NCBI GenBank assembly: GCA_916048115.1
Contig: CAJZGQ010000056.1
Span: 1-7,704, forward strand
Source: an uncultured Streptococcus sp.
GTDB lineage: Bacteria; Bacillota; Bacilli; Lactobacillales; Streptococcaceae
Direction: 5' to 3'
Length of the DNA stretch: 7,704 nucleotides
In this document: piece after piece, positions 6,277-7,704 of the stretch
Numbering within the stretch: the first letter of the stretch is position 1
Layout: each line of letters starts with the position of its first letter
The notes under the pieces: model-generated
The model's database searches: none
What the model was told of the DNA's origin: nothing
Seen by the model: the letters and a program-made list of their open reading frames with translations, nothing else
Program-made: the position numbers and the translations under genes

Positions 6277-6594
6277 ATGAGAGATAGAGTAAGAATCATG
6301 TTAGGAAGTAGAGAGATTGTCAAGCGCTATATTGGCGATAGGTTGGTGTGGTCGAGTGGACCGTCATTATTATTGGAAGTGTTAAACACAAGAATGTGGC
6401 AGTACTGGGGTGGGTACAATATTGATATTAAAGGTAATGATATTAAGGTTGCTGCTATACGATATGTACAACTCAATAATAGCAGATTAATAAGAATTCA
6501 GGCTGATATGTATAACCGAGGAGTCATATATCTAACTGGTACAAACTTAAGGGAGTATATAGGTACCGTTAATGTTAAGTTTTATAGAGAATAG
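6277..6594 (+). CDS. Phage protein with anchor-like N-terminus and AT-rich unrecognised C-terminus, 105 aa
   Basis: AGGTGA (6267-6272), overlapping the previous stop, precedes the ATG by 4 bases. Residues 1-28 (VRIMLGSREIVKRYIGDRLVW) match an N-terminal motif I recall from small streptococcal phage tail proteins, in which a short basic strand pair ends in (R/K)-Y-(I/L)-G-D-(R/K)-L-(V/I)-W. The remaining 77 residues (SLLLEVLNTRMWQYWGGYNI ... YLTGTNLREYIGTVNVKFYRE) look beta-rich, with many Asn, Tyr and Arg, and I recognise no family. The DNA for this part is conspicuously AT-rich: by hand count about 31% G+C over 6421-6590, against about 48% in a sample of the BppU-like gene. This suggests a swapped or recently acquired tip domain. 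A structural role in adsorption is inferred from position only. Confidence 0.75.
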   Translation: MRDRVRIMLGSREIVKRYIGDRLVWSSGPSLLLEVLNTRMWQYWGGYNIDIKGNDIKVAAIRYVQLNNSRLIRIQADMYNRGVIYLTGTNLREYIGTVNVKFYRE

Positions 6595-6608
6595 AAAGGA
6601 AACAACAC

Positions 6609-6938
6609 ATGACACAATTTAATGAATTTATTATCGCTTTTGCGACAGGCTTTTTAGCAGTAGCAGTAGGCAGTATCGTGAAAATGGTGAAAGACTATCT
6701 TTTGCGAAAAGGCGGAGAGAAAGCGGTAATCATCGCTGAAATCCTAGCCAAGAACGCAGTTCATGCCGTTGAGCAGGTGGCTCAAGAGACAGGTTATAAA
6801 GGTGATGAAAAATTGGCACAGGCTCGCACTAAAATCCGGGCAGAGCTGACCAAATATAAGATCAGCATGACCGATAAGGACTTGGATACCTTTGTGGAGT
6901 CCGCAGTGAAGCAGATGAACGACGCTTGGAGGGAGTAG
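6609..6938 (+). CDS. Phage holin, LL-H type (109 aa)
   Basis: AAAGGA (6595-6600) lies 8 bases before the ATG. The protein has one clear N-terminal transmembrane helix (about 6-26, [20 protein letters not shown]) followed by a charged helical domain ([20 protein letters not shown], then [20 protein letters not shown], then a C-terminal [20 protein letters not shown]). This layout and length fit the LL-H phage holin family (Phage_holin_6_1). Its place two bases before the endolysin supports the call. Holins accumulate in the cytoplasmic membrane and open it at a set time, so that the signal-less endolysin can reach the wall. No second holin adjoins it, although many pneumococcal phages have a pair. 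Confidence 0.88.
   Translation: MTQFNEFIIAFATGFLAVAVGSIVKMVKDYLLRKGGEKAVIIAEILAKNAVHAVEQVAQETGYKGDEKLAQARTKIRAELTKYKISMTDKDLDTFVESAVKQMNDAWRE
6928..6935 (+). promoter_or_regulatory. Strong ribosome binding site of the endolysin gene
   Basis: GGAGGGAG ends 5 bases before ATG 6941 and lies within the last codons of the holin gene. It is among the best Shine-Dalgarno matches in the window and fits high late expression of the endolysin. Confidence 0.8.
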
Positions 6939-6940
6939 AG

Positions 6941-7704
6941 ATGGATATCGATACAAGCAGACTACGTACAGGCTTGCCACAAGTAGGCTATGCGCCATAT
7001 CGACAAGTGCACGCTCACTCTACGGGGAACCGTAATTCTACCGCTCAAAATGAGGCAGACTACCACTACAGAAAGAACCCTGAGCTTGGTTTCTTCTCTC
7101 ATGTGGTTGGTAACGGTCGTGTCCTGCAGGTCGGTCCTGTAAACAATGGTGCCTGGGACGTTGGGGGCGATTGGAATGCGGAAAGCTATGCGGCAGTTGA
7201 ATTGATTGAAAGCCATTCAACTAAAGAAGAGTTCATGACAGACTACCGTCTCTATATCGAACTCTTACGCAATCTAGCAGATGAAGCAGGTTTGCCGAAA
7301 ACGCTTGATACAAGCAGTTTGGAAGGTATCAAAACACATGAATACTGTACCAATAACCAACCAGACAACCATTCAGACCACGTTGACCCGTATCCTTATC
7401 TTGCCAAATGGGGCATTAGCCGTGAACAGTTCAAGCAGGATATTGAAAGTGGATTGACAATTGAAGTAGGTTGGAAGAAGAACGATACAGGCTATTGGTA
7501 TGTACACTCAGACGGCTCTTATCCAAAAGACAAGTTTGAGAAGGTCAACGGCACTTGGTATTACTTCGACGGCTCAGGCTACATGCTTGCAGACCGCTGG
7601 AAGAAGCACACAGACGGCAACTGGTACTGGTTTGACCAATCTGGCGAAATGGCGACAGGCTGGAAGAAAATCGCTGAGAAGTGGTATTATTTTGACACAG
7701 AGGG
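6941..7704 (+). CDS. lytA: LytA-like endolysin: choline-binding N-acetylmuramoyl-L-alanine amidase, 3'-partial
   Basis: The enzyme cleaves the bond between N-acetylmuramic acid and L-alanine of peptidoglycan at the end of infection. The sequence is very close to pneumococcal LytA as I recall it, in register from residue 1. Residues 1-170 are an Amidase_2 domain, with the zinc ligands His26, His133 and Asp149 and the catalytic Glu87 and His147 all present. From residue 177 come choline-binding repeats ([19 protein letters not shown], then units around [24 protein letters not shown] and EKWYYFDTE), which bind choline on teichoic acids. The window stops at codon 254 plus two bases; LytA has 318 residues, so about 64 and the stop are missing. 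There is no signal peptide, as expected for an enzyme released through a holin. Residues 1-82 diverge from host LytA much more than residues 83-254. The symbol is used in the sense of a prophage copy, not the chromosomal autolysin. Confidence 0.95.
   Translation, partial: MDIDTSRLRTGLPQVGYAPYRQVHAHSTGNRNSTAQNEADYHYRKNPELGFFSHVVGNGRVLQVGPVNNGAWDVGGDWNAESYAAVELIESHSTKEEFMTDYRLYIELLRNLADEAGLPKTLDTSSLEGIKTHEYCTNNQPDNHSDHVDPYPYLAKWGISREQFKQDIESGLTIEVGWKKNDTGYWYVHSDGSYPKDKFEKVNGTWYYFDGSGYMLADRWKKHTDGNWYWFDQSGEMATGWKKIAEKWYYFDTE
7469..7704 (+). repeat. Choline-binding repeats of the endolysin (truncated by window end)
   Basis: Four units of about 20 residues are visible from codon 177 to 254. Each carries a G/x-W-x-K start and an aromatic W-Y-(Y/W)-F-D-x-x-G end: repeat 1 177-195, repeat 2 196-216, repeat 3 217-238, repeat 4 239 to the window end. 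The paired aromatics form the choline-binding pockets in LytA. LytA has six to seven such units, so two or three should follow. Confidence 0.9.

Larger units (their letters stand above)
1..7704 (+). mobile_element. Streptococcal siphophage/prophage late region (tail fibre, baseplate, lysis)
   Basis: Every gene reads on the + strand, and the order tail fibre, small phage proteins, baseplate/receptor-binding proteins, holin, endolysin is the usual 3' end of the late operon in streptococcal temperate siphophages. Genes overlap or are separated by at most about 15 bases, with no internal terminator or promoter that I can see. No integrase, attachment site or host gene is present, so the element's ends lie outside the window. 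The choline-binding amidase points to a mitis-group host. Whether the element is intact cannot be judged here, but no gene inside the window is broken. Confidence 0.88.

Noticed and set aside
6595..6608. Gap before the holin as a terminator or promoter site
   Set aside because: It is only 14 bases, holds just the holin ribosome binding site and has no hairpin.
7453..7490. TTGACA-like box as a promoter
   Set aside because: There is no matching -10 box at 16-18 bases and it lies within conserved LytA coding sequence.

Overview
The window is a stretch of the late region of a temperate siphovirus or prophage from a streptococcus of the mitis group (S. pneumoniae, S. mitis or a close relative). 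The clearest evidence is at the right end: an N-acetylmuramoyl-L-alanine amidase closely resembling pneumococcal LytA, with choline-binding repeats. Such repeats only make sense in a host whose teichoic acids carry choline. All genes lie on the + strand, packed with overlaps or gaps of a few bases. I see no internal promoter or terminator, so this looks like one late transcript. The sequence alone cannot tell an integrated prophage from a free phage genome.

Region 1 (1-3498) is the 3' part of a very large tail fibre / antireceptor gene; its frame is open at base 1, so the start lies upstream. It runs from long coiled coil to a carbohydrate-binding-like domain, more coiled coil, a second such domain, a beta-rich shaft and tip, and a C-terminal S74-type intramolecular chaperone with its Ser-Lys pair intact. 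Region 2 (3491-4661) holds four small genes: a 68-aa protein, a DUF1366-like protein with a very acidic tail, a 50-aa protein with a strong ribosome binding site, and a membrane-anchored coiled-coil protein.

Region 3 (4677-6594) looks like a second adsorption module. It has a BppU-like baseplate protein, a 106-aa helical protein with a tail-fibre motif, a 263-aa probable receptor-binding protein with short Gly-X-Y linkers, and a 105-aa protein with an anchor-like N-terminus and an AT-rich, unrecognised C-terminus. Region 4 (6609-7704) is the lysis cassette: an LL-H-type holin followed after two bases by the LytA-like endolysin, which is cut by the window end.

The genes therefore serve two tasks: host recognition (S74 fibre plus the BppU-type module) and host lysis (holin plus choline-dependent amidase). 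There is no gene-free stretch over 300 bases, and no RNA gene, CRISPR array or insertion sequence was seen. I found no convincing wholly new system. The items most worth a second look are the paired adsorption modules, the unrecognised AT-rich C-terminus at 6360-6594, the Gly-X-Y-bracketed domain, and a likely mosaic junction inside the endolysin.
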